Source: Pseudonocardiales bacterium (GTDB lineage: Bacteria > Actinomycetota > Actinomycetes > Mycobacteriales > Pseudonocardiaceae). Taken from it: a stretch of DNA of 64,000 bases. This document shows, in pieces, positions 33,601-42,766 of this stretch. The translations under genes were made by a program, and so were the position numbers. The DNA lies in contig JAFAPC010000125.1 in assembly GCA_019247305.1 (NCBI GenBank), positions 1 to 64,000 on the forward strand, written 5' to 3'. The notes beneath the pieces are model-generated. The model did not search any database. It worked only from the letters and a program-made list of their open reading frames with translations, and was not told the origin of the DNA. Position 1 is the stretch's first letter; every line of letters begins with the position of its first letter.

Positions 33601-33994
33601 GCTCACCGCCGGAGTGCCGGTGTACGTCGATCAGCTCACCGCCACCTTGGTGCCCTGCGTGGCCCAGGTCGGCGTCGCCCATGGCATCGCGCAGGCCCCG
33701 GAGGTGCTGGTGCGCAGCGACGAGGGGTTCGGCCGGGGATTCCTCGATCTCAGTGTCGAGCTGCTGCGGGGCGGCACCCTGGTGCCGGTGAACCGCTGCG
33801 CGACCATCGTGCGGGTACCCGCCCGGCTGGTGCCCGCTGGACCACCCACCCTGCCCTGGGGCCGAGTGGAGCGGGTGGTCTACGACCACCCCGTCGGGCT
33901 GGTCGACCTGCGCGTCCGGACGCGCTGGCGGGCCGGCTGGACGCGGCTGCCCACCTTGGCAGACAAGAACTATCACGGGGACCTTACTGGCTGA
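30605..33994 (+). CDS. EmbA/B/C-like arabinosyltransferase (paralog 2)
   Basis: VVADDPVVSWPQAGQPPRSTVLPLVPYRPL, NFDDPWYVLMARGAQRSGAVGNAIYMFNVTENPFVASQYVLQ, LRPEPLIVLLAA, TPTKFVNHFGA. Confidence 0.94.
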   Translation: MLAPDTSPAQHRPAVPAAPDADQTPVWLALRWQARVLAGLALLTLLAALGVLLAPVVADDPVVSWPQAGQPPRSTVLPLVPYRPLSLHARVPCAALSALDRRPEGGEALRTLPATASKPGAVSQGLVVAVHRGLVQVSSSGKILVREVLPAGGCAYRVLADAAGVRVLREPAPRGDGALRGSAVLRSLAGLRVPEVSELVTDVEGQPASVGLAVSLHTDARYESTPTVLKTSLLLGCALALLALLGLAWRWWGGQPAHRPQPIGRPRLGVPRLGVVDAVLVVVSVVWVLLAPTNFDDPWYVLMARGAQRSGAVGNAIYMFNVTENPFVASQYVLQLWGWLGHFGGVSWALAWMRLVPLAYGLATWLLLRAFLVVSSGRQLGTGRAGWALLVAYLLWWLPYGMTLRPEPLIVLLAAATLLLAELARRRRCVGALAVATATAALAMSVSPSGLVAVAPLLLALPWLGRWLRAQPAVARVAALLLLAASGTSLVLVGFADATLGDVLESTAVHQWYYQTFSWYQENVHYQTILSFEDSSQWARRAPVVLTIAVLLLVAVDSAAHVRAAHVRTGQDSAGTDPVRQLLRRSAACSALALVLLTPTPTKFVNHFGAAAAAPTVLLAAALLRSPLPEGRLGRLGRRWSDCRLGRRGNRSVDVITAAAGTATLVGAMSLSFAGPNLWRPYSDRGQPFGDHLTAAADHPDLGSMRPSLGPVQLANPTLWVAVALTAAAALWWHRRGRTSGLRPDRAVLLTGSTTIVVMTIVVFTWAPVRQYPGWAVAASTIRAVQGDPCALADYAQVLVDTAAQPVPGGPAVTEGSFAAAAGRPTPVPAPAPGTLVWHNALERDPRTGPPVTPPAISPPETGPTEIDARLGLLMTPWFTLPPAGGTTLLVPLLGSWAGQQLSVEYATAAGQRPAVTGRRPLPVDYLGPVDPTTSMDPTSSVDPTRPRAQWRQIAVDLDRLGPVRPARVRLVVRTRLSGTRSWLAVGQPRLARWRPLATLTAGVPVYVDQLTATLVPCVAQVGVAHGIAQAPEVLVRSDEGFGRGFLDLSVELLRGGTLVPVNRCATIVRVPARLVPAGPPTLPWGRVERVVYDHPVGLVDLRVRTRWRAGWTRLPTLADKNYHGDLTG
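32498..32552. repeat. 27-bp palindromic dimer, locus 3 (cores 32505-32519 and 32532-32546)
   Basis: GCCGGCTTGGCCGGC and GCCGGCTCGGCCGGC, 27 bp apart, inside Emb paralog 2. Confidence 0.92.
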
Positions 33995-34023
33995 ACCAAT
34001 ACCCGATGACGACCGCTTGAGGG

Positions 34024-35241
34024 GTGGGCTCCATAAATAGGGCACTGGGGGAGTTGGCGGCGTTGGTCTCACCGATCGGCCAGGAATTGTTGGATCGCCT
34101 GGCGCGGATGGAGGTCACGCCGGAGACGGAGCTGCGGGTCGGTGCTCAACTGCGCCGCGAGTACCCGGCGGAGTTGGTGCGGGCAGCCTTGGGCCAGCAT
34201 GAACTACGTCGACGCGCCGAGGCCAAGTTCAGCCGCGCGCAGCGGATGTATTTCACTCGTGATGGTTTAGAGCAGGCCAGCTCCGAGGTCGTCGCTCGGT
34301 ACCGCGCGAGGCGTTTCGCGGGGGCCATCCGGGTGGCGGATCTGTGCTGTGGCATCGGGGGTGATCTTCTCGCTCTGGCCGACGGGCGGGAGGTCCTCGC
34401 GGTCGATCGTGACCCGCTGCACCTGCGGATGGCCACGCTCAACGCCGACGCCTACGGCGTGGCTGGAGCGGTGACCGCCGTGCCCGCTGATGTCCGCGAC
34501 GTGGACCTGGCTGGCGTCGATGCCGTGTTCATTGACCCAGCGCGCCGCGCCCAGGGCCACCGGCTGCGCGCCGGAGACAGTGAACCGCCGCTGTCGTGGT
34601 CGATCAGTGTGGCAGACCGCATCGAGGCCGTCGGGATCAAAGCGGCCCCAGGGATTGCCCGCGACCAGGTCCCCGCGGGCTGGGAGGTGGAGTTCATCGC
34701 CGACCGGCGCGAGCTCAAGCAGGCCGTATTGTGGTCACCCGCCTTGGCGGCGAGTCCCAGCCGGGCCACGATCCTGCCGACAGGCCACGTGCTGGTGCCG
34801 CTGCCCGGGGGTGAGGTGGCGCACCGAGCTCCGGGGGCGTTCCTGCTGGATCCGAACCCGGCTGTCACGCGTGCGGGGCTCGTCGAGGATCTGGCGCGCA
34901 GTCTCGGGGCGTGGAAGATCGACCCACGGATCGCGTTCCTGTCCAGCGACGAACCGCTCCGGACCCCGTTCGCGCGCACCTTGCGCGTGCTCGACTCCGG
35001 ACCTTGGGACCAGAAAGCCCTGTCACCGCGGTTGCGCGCTCTCGATGTCGGCTCGGTCGACATCCGGCGCCGCGGTCTGGCCGGCAACGTCGAGGACCTG
35101 CACCGCCAGCTCACACTGCGGGGCACCCGAGCGGCCACGCTCGTCATGACCCGGGTCGACGACCGCCCATGGGCCCTGGTCTGCATCGATCCCGACCCAT
35201 CCCATCAGGACCCCACCACGCCGCAGCAGTGCCGAGCATGA
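34024..35241 (+). CDS. Class I SAM-dependent methyltransferase with THUMP-like domain
   Basis: FTRDGLEQASSEVVARYRARRFAGAIRVADLCCGIGGDLLALADGREVLAVDRDPLHLRMA...VFIDPARRAQGHR. Confidence 0.88.
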   Translation: MGSINRALGELAALVSPIGQELLDRLARMEVTPETELRVGAQLRREYPAELVRAALGQHELRRRAEAKFSRAQRMYFTRDGLEQASSEVVARYRARRFAGAIRVADLCCGIGGDLLALADGREVLAVDRDPLHLRMATLNADAYGVAGAVTAVPADVRDVDLAGVDAVFIDPARRAQGHRLRAGDSEPPLSWSISVADRIEAVGIKAAPGIARDQVPAGWEVEFIADRRELKQAVLWSPALAASPSRATILPTGHVLVPLPGGEVAHRAPGAFLLDPNPAVTRAGLVEDLARSLGAWKIDPRIAFLSSDEPLRTPFARTLRVLDSGPWDQKALSPRLRALDVGSVDIRRRGLAGNVEDLHRQLTLRGTRAATLVMTRVDDRPWALVCIDPDPSHQDPTTPQQCRA

Positions 35242-35282
35242 CCACGGCATGGCCGTACCCGGCATGGCATCAGCACCCGAGA

Positions 35283-36161
35283 TCAGTGGGCAAGTTGGGA
35301 TACGAGGTTCGCGCCTTCGCAGCGAAGGTGCTTTTCGGTGTGGTCTAGGTCGCTGCCTTCGCCGATGGTCCAGAGGTAGCGGCAGATCGCGAAGAGGAGC
35401 GCGATGTGGCCGGTGCGGGTGTGCAGGACGGGCATGGCGCGGATCCGCTGGGCCGTGGGTTCGTGCAGCAGGCTATTGCAGTACAGGGTTGCCGCGTCGT
35501 ATCCGGCGGGTGTTGGCCGCCAACTTTCCCAGTCCAGAATGCACAGCTTCGGCCCGCGCAGATTTCCCCAGTGCAGATCGGCATGCGCTGTCGCCCACTG
35601 CAGGCCGGCGAAAATGCGTTCGCTCAGGGTGACCCCGAAATGGTTACGGACGCCATTGATGGTGTAGCGCACGGCGCCCAACTCATGGTTCATGGTGACT
35701 GGGTGCGCGGCCAGCGCGTCCAGCGCGGCGCTAAGGTCCGTCCACCAGGATTGCGAGAGATGCGGGTCGTCGAGCAGCACGCCACCCGGGGCGATCGTCG
35801 AGCCCGGGGCCAGGGTCATTACCTCGCCCCGGAGCCGACGACCCGTGAGGTAGCTGTCGGTGTGGTGCCAGTCGGCCCAGTGCAGTACCTCGGGTTTGGG
35901 GACACCAGTGATCGCGTTGGCTTCCACGTTGCCGTCCCAGCGGCAGGCCGGCTGATAGTCCGGGTCCTCCACCACGACGCGCAGCCACACGGCGCGCTCA
36001 CCGTCGGATGCCGGCGCTCCGGCCGAGCGCAGGTCGAAGGTGTTCACCACCTCGCCCAGGCGCTTGAGGCCGAACCGGGCTGCCGCTGCATCAAGCTGGC
36101 CCTGCAACCAGACCCGGCGTTGCGCAACGGCCTGCGCGATCTCGTCGGTGTCGATGGTCAT
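35283..36161 (-). CDS. Aminoglycoside-phosphotransferase-like kinase
   Basis: ATAHADLHWGNLRGPKLCILDWESWRPTPAGYDAATLYCNSLL (HxDxxxxN / DWE); ATG overlaps the stop of the upstream ORF. Confidence 0.8.
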   Translation of the reverse strand: MTIDTDEIAQAVAQRRVWLQGQLDAAAARFGLKRLGEVVNTFDLRSAGAPASDGERAVWLRVVVEDPDYQPACRWDGNVEANAITGVPKPEVLHWADWHHTDSYLTGRRLRGEVMTLAPGSTIAPGGVLLDDPHLSQSWWTDLSAALDALAAHPVTMNHELGAVRYTINGVRNHFGVTLSERIFAGLQWATAHADLHWGNLRGPKLCILDWESWRPTPAGYDAATLYCNSLLHEPTAQRIRAMPVLHTRTGHIALLFAICRYLWTIGEGSDLDHTEKHLRCEGANLVSQLAH

Positions 36162-36690
36162 TTCTTGGTGAACTCCCCGTCCTTGTAGTGGCTGCCTCCC
36201 TTGCGTCCCCAATCCTCACAGGTCGGCGTATCCACGCTCTCGCCGGCATAGTCAGCGATCATGTCGGTCCACCCGGGATCAACCGGGGCGGTGGCCGCGA
36301 GCCGTTCCAAAACCGTTCTCCTGTCTCCTTTTTCTTCCACTAAATCCGCCAGCGCCAATACCAGCGCCTGCACGGACGTTCGGCAATGCCCGGTTTCGGT
36401 GGCCGTGAATGTTCCATGCTCGAAATACCGGTCTCCCGCGTGCGCACCCTGACAGAAGGCGAAAAACTCACAGGTCGCCTGACATCGTTCCAGGCCGACC
36501 AGAAATTCCCGGACATAGCGCAGGTCGCCCGCGCGACGGAGGATGGCTGGCAACGTGTCGACCATGACATTTCCAGCGACGAAATCGTGGTACGCTGCGT
36601 CGGCAACGCCGAGCAGTTGACGAGGTCGCCATCTCTCTGTGCTCGGTGTGCTGGTGCCGGCCTCGCCGGGGATTAAAGAGATCTGCGGGC
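36158..36690 (-). pseudogene. C-terminal SPASM-type segment of a radical SAM RiPP maturase (radical SAM core absent)
   Basis: DFVAGNVMVDTLPAIL...CQATCEFFAFCQGAHAGDRYFEHGTFTATETGHCRTSVQALV resembles C-termini of cyclophane/GrrM-type rSAM-SPASM maturases. The N-terminus of the ORF is out-of-frame overlap with the next gene. Confidence 0.75.
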
Positions 36691-37293
36691 ACCGCGGGGG
36701 CGTTTGGTGCGGCGGGTGCCGGCGAGGATGCATTGGACGTCGTCGGCGTTGGGTAGGTGGGGAGTGTGGTCTGCGGGGGGTGATTGGATCCAGCGCAGGG
36801 GTGGGTTGCCGGGCAGGGTGGTAGGGGGCAGTGCCGCCCACTCGCCGGTGCTGTGCAGCAGCACCGCGGCGGCGGCCAGGTCGGGTCGGAGTCGGCGTGA
36901 GCCGGTGGCGACCAGGATCAGCCATCGGTACGGTGGCAGAGTCGTGGCGATCGGTACCTGCAGGCCCTGTTCGGCCAGGGCCGGGAGCCGGTGGCCCACC
37001 CAGGGGGGTGCTTCGAGGGCGTCGATGCCCTGCCCGCAGACCAGCAGCACCCCGGGGGGACGCAGGCGGGTCCAGATCTGCTGGGCCTGCTGGGGATCGG
37101 TGATGGGGATCAGGTCCTCAGTGTCCTCCAGGGAGACCAGGTCGGGAAAGCCCAACACGTCAGTGCGGTAGACACCGGGTACCACCGGCCAGCCTCGACG
37201 GACCGCGCACACTGCGGCGTCGCGCACCTGCGTCCACGCCACGCTCTCGCCCGTCATGAGGTCTGTGGGATTTGCAGTGGGCGACTGGTTCAC
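36673..37293 (-). CDS. Bifunctional DNA primase/polymerase-like (Prim-Pol domain) protein
   Basis: RDAAVCAVRRGWPVVPGVYRTD...QAQQIWTRLRPPGVLLVCGQGIDALEAPPWVGHRLPALAEQGLQVPIATTLPPYRWLILVATG. Confidence 0.65.
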   Translation of the reverse strand: MNQSPTANPTDLMTGESVAWTQVRDAAVCAVRRGWPVVPGVYRTDVLGFPDLVSLEDTEDLIPITDPQQAQQIWTRLRPPGVLLVCGQGIDALEAPPWVGHRLPALAEQGLQVPIATTLPPYRWLILVATGSRRLRPDLAAAAVLLHSTGEWAALPPTTLPGNPPLRWIQSPPADHTPHLPNADDVQCILAGTRRTKRPRGARRSL

Positions 37294-37748
37294 GATTGGG
37301 GGGTGGGACGTCGGTGCCGTCCGGGGTGCTGTGGTGCGTCGCCGTCCTGGGTGCGGTGGGGAGCCTTAGCGGGGACCAGGGGGACGAGCGGTATCCCGGG
37401 CACTTCCCGGGAGGCCAGGAACCACTCGTGCTTGCGCAGCCAGAAACTCGCCTCTCGGTGCACCGCGCAGGGCCGACGCCGCCAGCTGAACAGTGCCCCC
37501 GGGCGACGGCAGGACTGACAGCGTCCCTGCTGATCCACCGGATGCAAAAGCAGCAGGGCGTAGAGCGCCCCGCTGGCCCGGCAGCGCAAGGAGCCCACTC
37601 CCTCCGGTGTCCCCAGCCCCGCGCGTCTGCCCTCCACCAGGGCCTCACGCAACACCGTCCTCATCTCCTCCTCGTCAAGGTGAACAGACCTTTCAGCGAC
37701 ACTGCCGAGGCAGCTCTCAAGCCAGGGATCGTGAATCACAGTGGTCAT
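37290..37748 (-). CDS. Conserved actinobacterial small protein of unknown function
   Basis: ALLLLHPVDQQGRCQSCRRPGALFSWRRRPCAVHREASFWLRK Cys/His pattern. Confidence 0.55.
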   Translation of the reverse strand: MTTVIHDPWLESCLGSVAERSVHLDEEEMRTVLREALVEGRRAGLGTPEGVGSLRCRASGALYALLLLHPVDQQGRCQSCRRPGALFSWRRRPCAVHREASFWLRKHEWFLASREVPGIPLVPLVPAKAPHRTQDGDAPQHPGRHRRPTPQS

Positions 37749-37987
37749 CTCCTGGGGTCTCGCTGATAGGCAGGTCAATCCCGGTCCGCGACGGGGCTGT
37801 GGTGTCGAACACATCGCTCTGTGCGGACAATGCGGGACGAGCGCTCGGCTCTGACAGGAGTACCCGGTGCTGCATCACTGTCGGGGTTTGTGGTGCAGCA
37901 CCGCATGCTGGGTGCATGAGTAGGACTGTAGGGAGGTGACTGGCCGGTAACCTGGACTGAGAGCTCGGGTTGGCTAGTGGCTCGGGT

Positions 37988-39247
37988 TTAACTGATAGGT
38001 AGGCCGAGGCGGTCCGCGAGCTGCGCGGCTTCAGTGGCAACGCCGCGCCGACTACGGTGGATGACGGTGCGCAGGAGTTGGTGAGCTGCTGGCCGATGGG
38101 TCATATCCTCCGGTGCTTCCCGGCTGACCCGCTGGAGCAGTACCAGGGCACTGGCGTAGTCTCGCCGCTGCGTATAGCCCTTGACTTGTTCGATCAGGAA
38201 GGCCACCCGCCGTTCGATCGATGGAGAGTGGTCGTGGTCGACCTGCTCGGCCAGCCGCAAGGCCTCGGCCGCCTCACCCGCCTCGACTTCCACGCTCACC
38301 GCGTACATGGCGACGTTCGTCGGTCCGAACGCCGTCCAGGAGGCGTTCCGTTCCCCGGTTCGCTCCGCCAGTGCCACTACGTCCCGCACGCGCTCTCGAG
38401 CCGACCAGACTTGACCCTGCCGGACGCTGGCGAGGGCACCGAGCAACTTCAACGCCCCGCACAGCGCCGTGGCGTCCCCATCACCGGCCTGCACCAACGG
38501 AGCAAGCCTCTCGGCCGCCCGCAAGGCAACGGCTTCCGCGCCCTCGGCTTCCTGGTCAGCCAATAGGACATGCGCGAGGTTCCACTGTGCAGCGGCCAGG
38601 CGGTGCGGATCATCGGCGGCTTCGGCCGCCCGGATCGCCCGGTCCGCCACCAGCAGAGAGAGATCGACACGGCCGACCCGCTTGGTGACCGTGCGCAACA
38701 AGCCATACAGATCGACGGCACAGCACTGCACCTGCCGGCGTTCAGCTTGCTCGCCCTCGTGCTGGTAGCGCTGTTTAGCCAGTTCAGTATCCGTGATCAG
38801 CACTGGCAGGTGACGTGCCAGCTCGCTGTAGCGGTACGGGGAACTCTGCCAGACCCGCCACGCCGACCGCACGCGCTCTCCCAGCTCAGCGACCGGGGGC
38901 GGCTCACCGGGCACAACCGGTTGGGTCAGCGCCCGGTACAGCCCCATGCCGGCATCGGTCACGACCGGCCGCTCGCTGGCAGCAGCTTCCGGTCCCTCCA
39001 GCAGCCTGGACACCGGCACACCGAGCACTCGGGCAAGCTGAATCACCACGGGAATAGTGGCAAGCTTCTTACCACGTTCGATCTGATACAAGTAATCGGT
39101 CGTAATACCGCTCAAGCCCGCTACGACCACCCGCGTCTGATGCCGGGCCACCCGAGCAGCACGCACCCGCGCACCGATCACCCCAGCCAGCCGCTCGTCC
39201 ACCCATTCATCCCCTCCCCAGTGGCATGAGTGGCGCAAATCGTACAC
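37988..39247 (-). CDS. XRE-family transcriptional regulator with TPR-like C-terminus
   Basis: GARVRAARVARHQTRVVVAGLSGITTDYLYQIERGKKLATIPVVIQLARVLGVPVSRLLEG. Confidence 0.88.
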   Translation of the reverse strand: MYDLRHSCHWGGDEWVDERLAGVIGARVRAARVARHQTRVVVAGLSGITTDYLYQIERGKKLATIPVVIQLARVLGVPVSRLLEGPEAAASERPVVTDAGMGLYRALTQPVVPGEPPPVAELGERVRSAWRVWQSSPYRYSELARHLPVLITDTELAKQRYQHEGEQAERRQVQCCAVDLYGLLRTVTKRVGRVDLSLLVADRAIRAAEAADDPHRLAAAQWNLAHVLLADQEAEGAEAVALRAAERLAPLVQAGDGDATALCGALKLLGALASVRQGQVWSARERVRDVVALAERTGERNASWTAFGPTNVAMYAVSVEVEAGEAAEALRLAEQVDHDHSPSIERRVAFLIEQVKGYTQRRDYASALVLLQRVSREAPEDMTHRPAAHQLLRTVIHRSRRGVATEAAQLADRLGLPIS

Positions 39248-39284
39248 CGCTTACCACCCGGGTGAACGATGGCAGACTGCGCTC

Positions 39285-40016
39285 ATGCCCACCGCACTCC
39301 CCTCCCGGCCCGTACCGCGCCTGCTCGTGCTGTGGGATCTCGACCACACCCTGATCGAAACACGGGGCCTCGGGCGCGCTCTCTACGAACGAGCCTTCCC
39401 CGCCGCTACCGGCGCCCCGCTGGCCACCCTGGCGAGGGTCTCCGGTCGGACCGAGCTAGATATCATGGCCGACAGCTTGCGACTCAACAACATCACACCC
39501 ACCAACGAAATAATTATACGATTAGCGCGAGCCCTGATCCAAACCTACCACGACGCACGGGAGGAGCTCCGCACAATAGGCCGAGCACTGCCCGGCGCAC
39601 ACGACACCCTCGCTCGCCTGGCTCACCATCCCACCGTCTACCAAAGCGTGTTGACCGGCAACCTCCGCGACGTGGCCCGCATCAAGCTTGAAGTCTTTCA
39701 CCTGGACCATTATCTCGATCTCGACGCCGGGGCCTACGGTGACGACGATCCCGACCGAGCCACGCTGGTCACGATCGCCCAGCAACGAGCCACCCAACGA
39801 ACCGGTGTAATATTCAGCAATGACGCCATAGTCCTGATCGGCGACACACCCAAAGACATCGAAGCAGGGCTAGCAGCCGGCGTACAAGTGATCGGCGTAG
39901 CCACCGGTAACACAAGCACCCAGGAACTACAAGATGCCGGCGCGCCACACACCGCAGCCAACCTCATCGAATGCCGAGAAATCATCAACCAGCTGATCCA
40001 AAACAACAACGCGTGA
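39285..40016 (+). CDS. HAD-superfamily hydrolase
   Basis: LLVLWDLDHTLIETRG (DxDxT), LTGN, VLIGDTPKDIEAGLAAGVQVIGVATG. Confidence 0.93.
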   Translation: MPTALPSRPVPRLLVLWDLDHTLIETRGLGRALYERAFPAATGAPLATLARVSGRTELDIMADSLRLNNITPTNEIIIRLARALIQTYHDAREELRTIGRALPGAHDTLARLAHHPTVYQSVLTGNLRDVARIKLEVFHLDHYLDLDAGAYGDDDPDRATLVTIAQQRATQRTGVIFSNDAIVLIGDTPKDIEAGLAAGVQVIGVATGNTSTQELQDAGAPHTAANLIECREIINQLIQNNNA

Positions 40017-40110
40017 TGACACGTGTCCACTCCGTCCCACAGCTTGCCCAAGAACACTCACAAACTGAACCGTGTCAACCCGGCAGGCCACACCGCCCGC
40101 TCGGTGATCG
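40015..40110. repeat. Direct repeat R1 (~96 bp) downstream of the HAD gene; second copy at 44428-44523
   Basis: GATGACACGTGTCCACTCCGTCCCACAGCTTGCCCAAGAACACTCACAAACTGAACCGTGTCAACCCGGCAGGCCA...CCCGCTCGGTGATC. Confidence 0.9.
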
Positions 40111-40414
40111 AAGCAGCGTCGATCACTCCAGTCTCACCACCACGCTGGCCTGCCCACCCGCCTCAGCCTGGATCCACCGCCCGAACCCGGGGTGGTTCAA
40201 TCGGTCGTGTGGTTGCCCGCAGGCAGCTGCAACGTATGCAGCGCGTCGTGTCCTGAACCGCTCAGGAACCGCGCAAACCGGGCAGGCAACTGGGCGTCGA
40301 CGAGGAATTTCGCGCTGCGCCGAGTGGGATCACCCTGCGACGGCCCGAAGCAAGGGCGCCGAACTCCAGTGCAGCAAGCAGATTATCACGCTCGAAGTCT
40401 AGTGTCTCGTAATT

Positions 40415-40715
40415 CTGTTGTCTTTGTTTAGCGTTGTTGTCGACGAGTTTCTTGATGTTGGCCTCAACGAGGTGGACTTTCGCGAGGATATCGTCGGCCG
40501 TGGCGGTCTAGGGGAACGGTTTTGCTCCCGCGTTCCAGTGCGTGATGTAGTCGCGTATCTATTCGATCAAGGTCAGTACCCACATTCAGTGCCGCAAAAA
40601 AATTCGTCGTGCCGTGCCGACGGTAGTCGTGGGTGCGTTTCTTACTCGCGTCGAACTCGATCGGCAGCACCGGCTGAGTCCGGTCCGACGCCTGGATCTG
40701 CATCTTCTCCTCCAT
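40415..40715 (-). pseudogene. IS630-type transposase relic (internal deletion, stop codon)
   Basis: EEKMQIQASDRTQPVLPIEFDASKKRTHDYRRHGTTNFFAALNVGT joined in another frame to IRDYITHWNAGAKPFP*TATADDILAKVHLVEANIKKLVDNNAK. Confidence 0.85.
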
Positions 40716-40741
40716 TGACTAGTGGTGGGAGGGGATGCGTC

Positions 40742-42130
40742 ATGGGGCAGGTACCGCGGGAGCTGACTCCGCTGGAGTCGGCGCTGCATTTTTTCGGGGC
40801 GCAGGTGCGGTATTGGCGCACCCTGCGCGCGTTGTCACAGACCGGGCTCGGGCGGCGGACGCATGACAGTGGCGCTCTGATCGGCAAGATCGAGAAGGGT
40901 GAGCGGTTTCCGAGTCTCGCGCTGGCCCAGCGGCTGTGGCCGCAGCTGGAGCAGGAGCGGGCGGCCCGGGAGGCACCCGGTGAGGCACCGGGTGAGGATG
41001 ACGAGTCCGAGGTGGGTGAGGTGGGGCTCGCCTGGTTGGCCACCCTCCAGGCTACGGTGGAGGTGGTGGGGCGACTGTGGAGGGCGGACATGCACCGGCG
41101 GCCGATTCTCGCCTCAGCGACCTGGGTCCCTGCGGCGTTTGCTGGACCGATCCGGGAGTGGCTACTAAACCGCGAGGATGAAATTGCCCAGGGCTGGGGT
41201 AGTCGACACGTCAGCCAGAGCGACATCGACGCGTTGTGGGCAATGTGTGAAGCGTTCACCGACGTCGACCAGCGGCTCGGCGGCGGGTATGCGCGATCCA
41301 CGCTCCTGCACTACGTGAATCACGTCGTGTTCCCGCTGCTGAACGGCAGCTACCAGGAGGCCATCGGCCGGGAGCTGATGGCCGCGACGGCGCGGCTGTG
41401 CGATCTGTGCGGATGGATGAGCTGGGATTCCGGTCGGCAGGGACTCGCCCAGCGCTATTACATCCAAGCCCTGCGGCTGGCGCAGGCCAGCGGGAACCGT
41501 GCGCTAGGCGCGCACATCCTGGCTGACATGGCGACGCAGGCGTACTCCCTGGGCGACGCCGCCCAGACACTGGAGCTGGCCAGCGCGGGACTCGACTGCG
41601 GCTCGCCGTTGACTGCGGCCCGTTGCGCCGCCTGGCAAGGCAGCGCGCATGCCATGCGCGGTGACCAGCGGGCCTGCGCGCAGGCGTGCTTGATCGCGCA
41701 CCGAGCGCTCGATCGCATGCCCCCGGCTGGCGAGCAGCTGTGGTTCAAGGTCTTCACGCCCGAACACCTGACCTTCGAGATGCTCGCCATGGCCAGCGAC
41801 CTCGGTCGAGCTGATGAGGTCCAGCGGCTGGCCCCCGGAGTGCTGACCTCAGCCTCGGCCGGCGGCGCGCTGCGTCGCCAGATCATCACCACCACGGCCC
41901 TTGCCCGCTCCTACCTGCCCTCGGCGGGTAACTCGCGCGCCGACATCGACCAGGCGTGTGTGCTGCTGAGCCAGGTGATCCCCTCCCTCGGCTCGCTGCG
42001 CAGCACCCACAGCCTGGACCACGTCAACGCCCTGCGCCGCGCCCTGACCGCCCACGCTGGGCACCCCAGCGTCCAGGAGGTCGAGGACCGCTTCCACGCC
42101 ACGGTCGCCACGGTGGGTCCACCGCACTGA
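40742..42130 (+). CDS. XRE-family transcriptional regulator with TPR-like C-terminus
   Basis: HFFGAQVRYWRTLRALSQTGLGRRTHDSGALIGKIEKGERFPSLALAQRL; long helical repeat region. Confidence 0.85.
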   Translation: MGQVPRELTPLESALHFFGAQVRYWRTLRALSQTGLGRRTHDSGALIGKIEKGERFPSLALAQRLWPQLEQERAAREAPGEAPGEDDESEVGEVGLAWLATLQATVEVVGRLWRADMHRRPILASATWVPAAFAGPIREWLLNREDEIAQGWGSRHVSQSDIDALWAMCEAFTDVDQRLGGGYARSTLLHYVNHVVFPLLNGSYQEAIGRELMAATARLCDLCGWMSWDSGRQGLAQRYYIQALRLAQASGNRALGAHILADMATQAYSLGDAAQTLELASAGLDCGSPLTAARCAAWQGSAHAMRGDQRACAQACLIAHRALDRMPPAGEQLWFKVFTPEHLTFEMLAMASDLGRADEVQRLAPGVLTSASAGGALRRQIITTTALARSYLPSAGNSRADIDQACVLLSQVIPSLGSLRSTHSLDHVNALRRALTAHAGHPSVQEVEDRFHATVATVGPPH

Positions 42131-42229
42131 GTCCCACCGCAACCACCTCCCGGCCCGCGCCTCGCCTGCTCGTGCTGGTGGATCTTGACCACACGCTGAT
42201 CGAAACACGGGGCGTTGGGCGCGCCATCA
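42130..42229 (+). pseudogene. 5' fragment of a second HAD hydrolase gene
   Basis: PTATTSRPAPRLLVLVDLDHTLIETRGVGRAI parallels PTALPSRPVPRLLVLWDLDHTLIETRGLGRAL of the intact gene, then diverges. Confidence 0.85.
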
Positions 42230-42380
42230 GGACACGCCGTGCTGGTACAGCAACCGTTTGACGCAGCGCAGACTGACACCGAACTTCTCAGCCACCGGCC
42301 TAACTGTGATCCACGACCCGTAGAGACCGATCATCACCTGAAGATCCTCAGACGAGAAGCGATCATGTAGACGCCGCGAG
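42227..42380 (-). pseudogene. C-terminal HTH fragment of a recombinase/transposase-like protein
   Basis: RFSSEDLQVMIGLYGSWITVRPVAEKFGVSLRCVKRLLYQHGVS*; starts exactly where the HAD fragment ends. Confidence 0.6.
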
Positions 42381-42766
42381 CGGACCACACCACAGGCGCT
42401 AGCCTCCCCATCCACGCCTACCCCGCCATCTCCACCGCCCTCCGACAAGATCACAGCCACCCGGTGCTCCACACCCCACCGTCCGCGTTAGGGGCTGGCT
42501 CCTTGTCCTGTTTGGCTTCTTCCGACAAGATCACCATTACTCCTGGTGCTGTTCTCGCAAGTCAGATGCGTTCGGGTAAGCTGTCGACAGATCCACAAGA
42601 TCATTAGTCCGGTTAGGCAAGATTGAGTACTAATTCACAAACGACTCAAAAGTGATTTTCGTGCCGAATGTGCTGGATGGGCTATGTTTCGGTGGTTGTT
42701 AGTGACATGATGTGGTTGCCGATGGTGACCGGTCTAGCTTCCAGCTGTCTCTGGGTGAGGTGCAGG

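Noticed and set aside
32978-34072. Minus-strand ORF of 364 aa opposite Emb paralog 2
   Set aside because: Antisense shadow; Gly/Arg/His-rich with no motif.
36830-37290. Possible extra plus-strand genes in 36.7-37.5 kb
   Set aside because: Overlapping plus-strand ORFs have no motif; minus-strand Prim-Pol-like reading is better supported.
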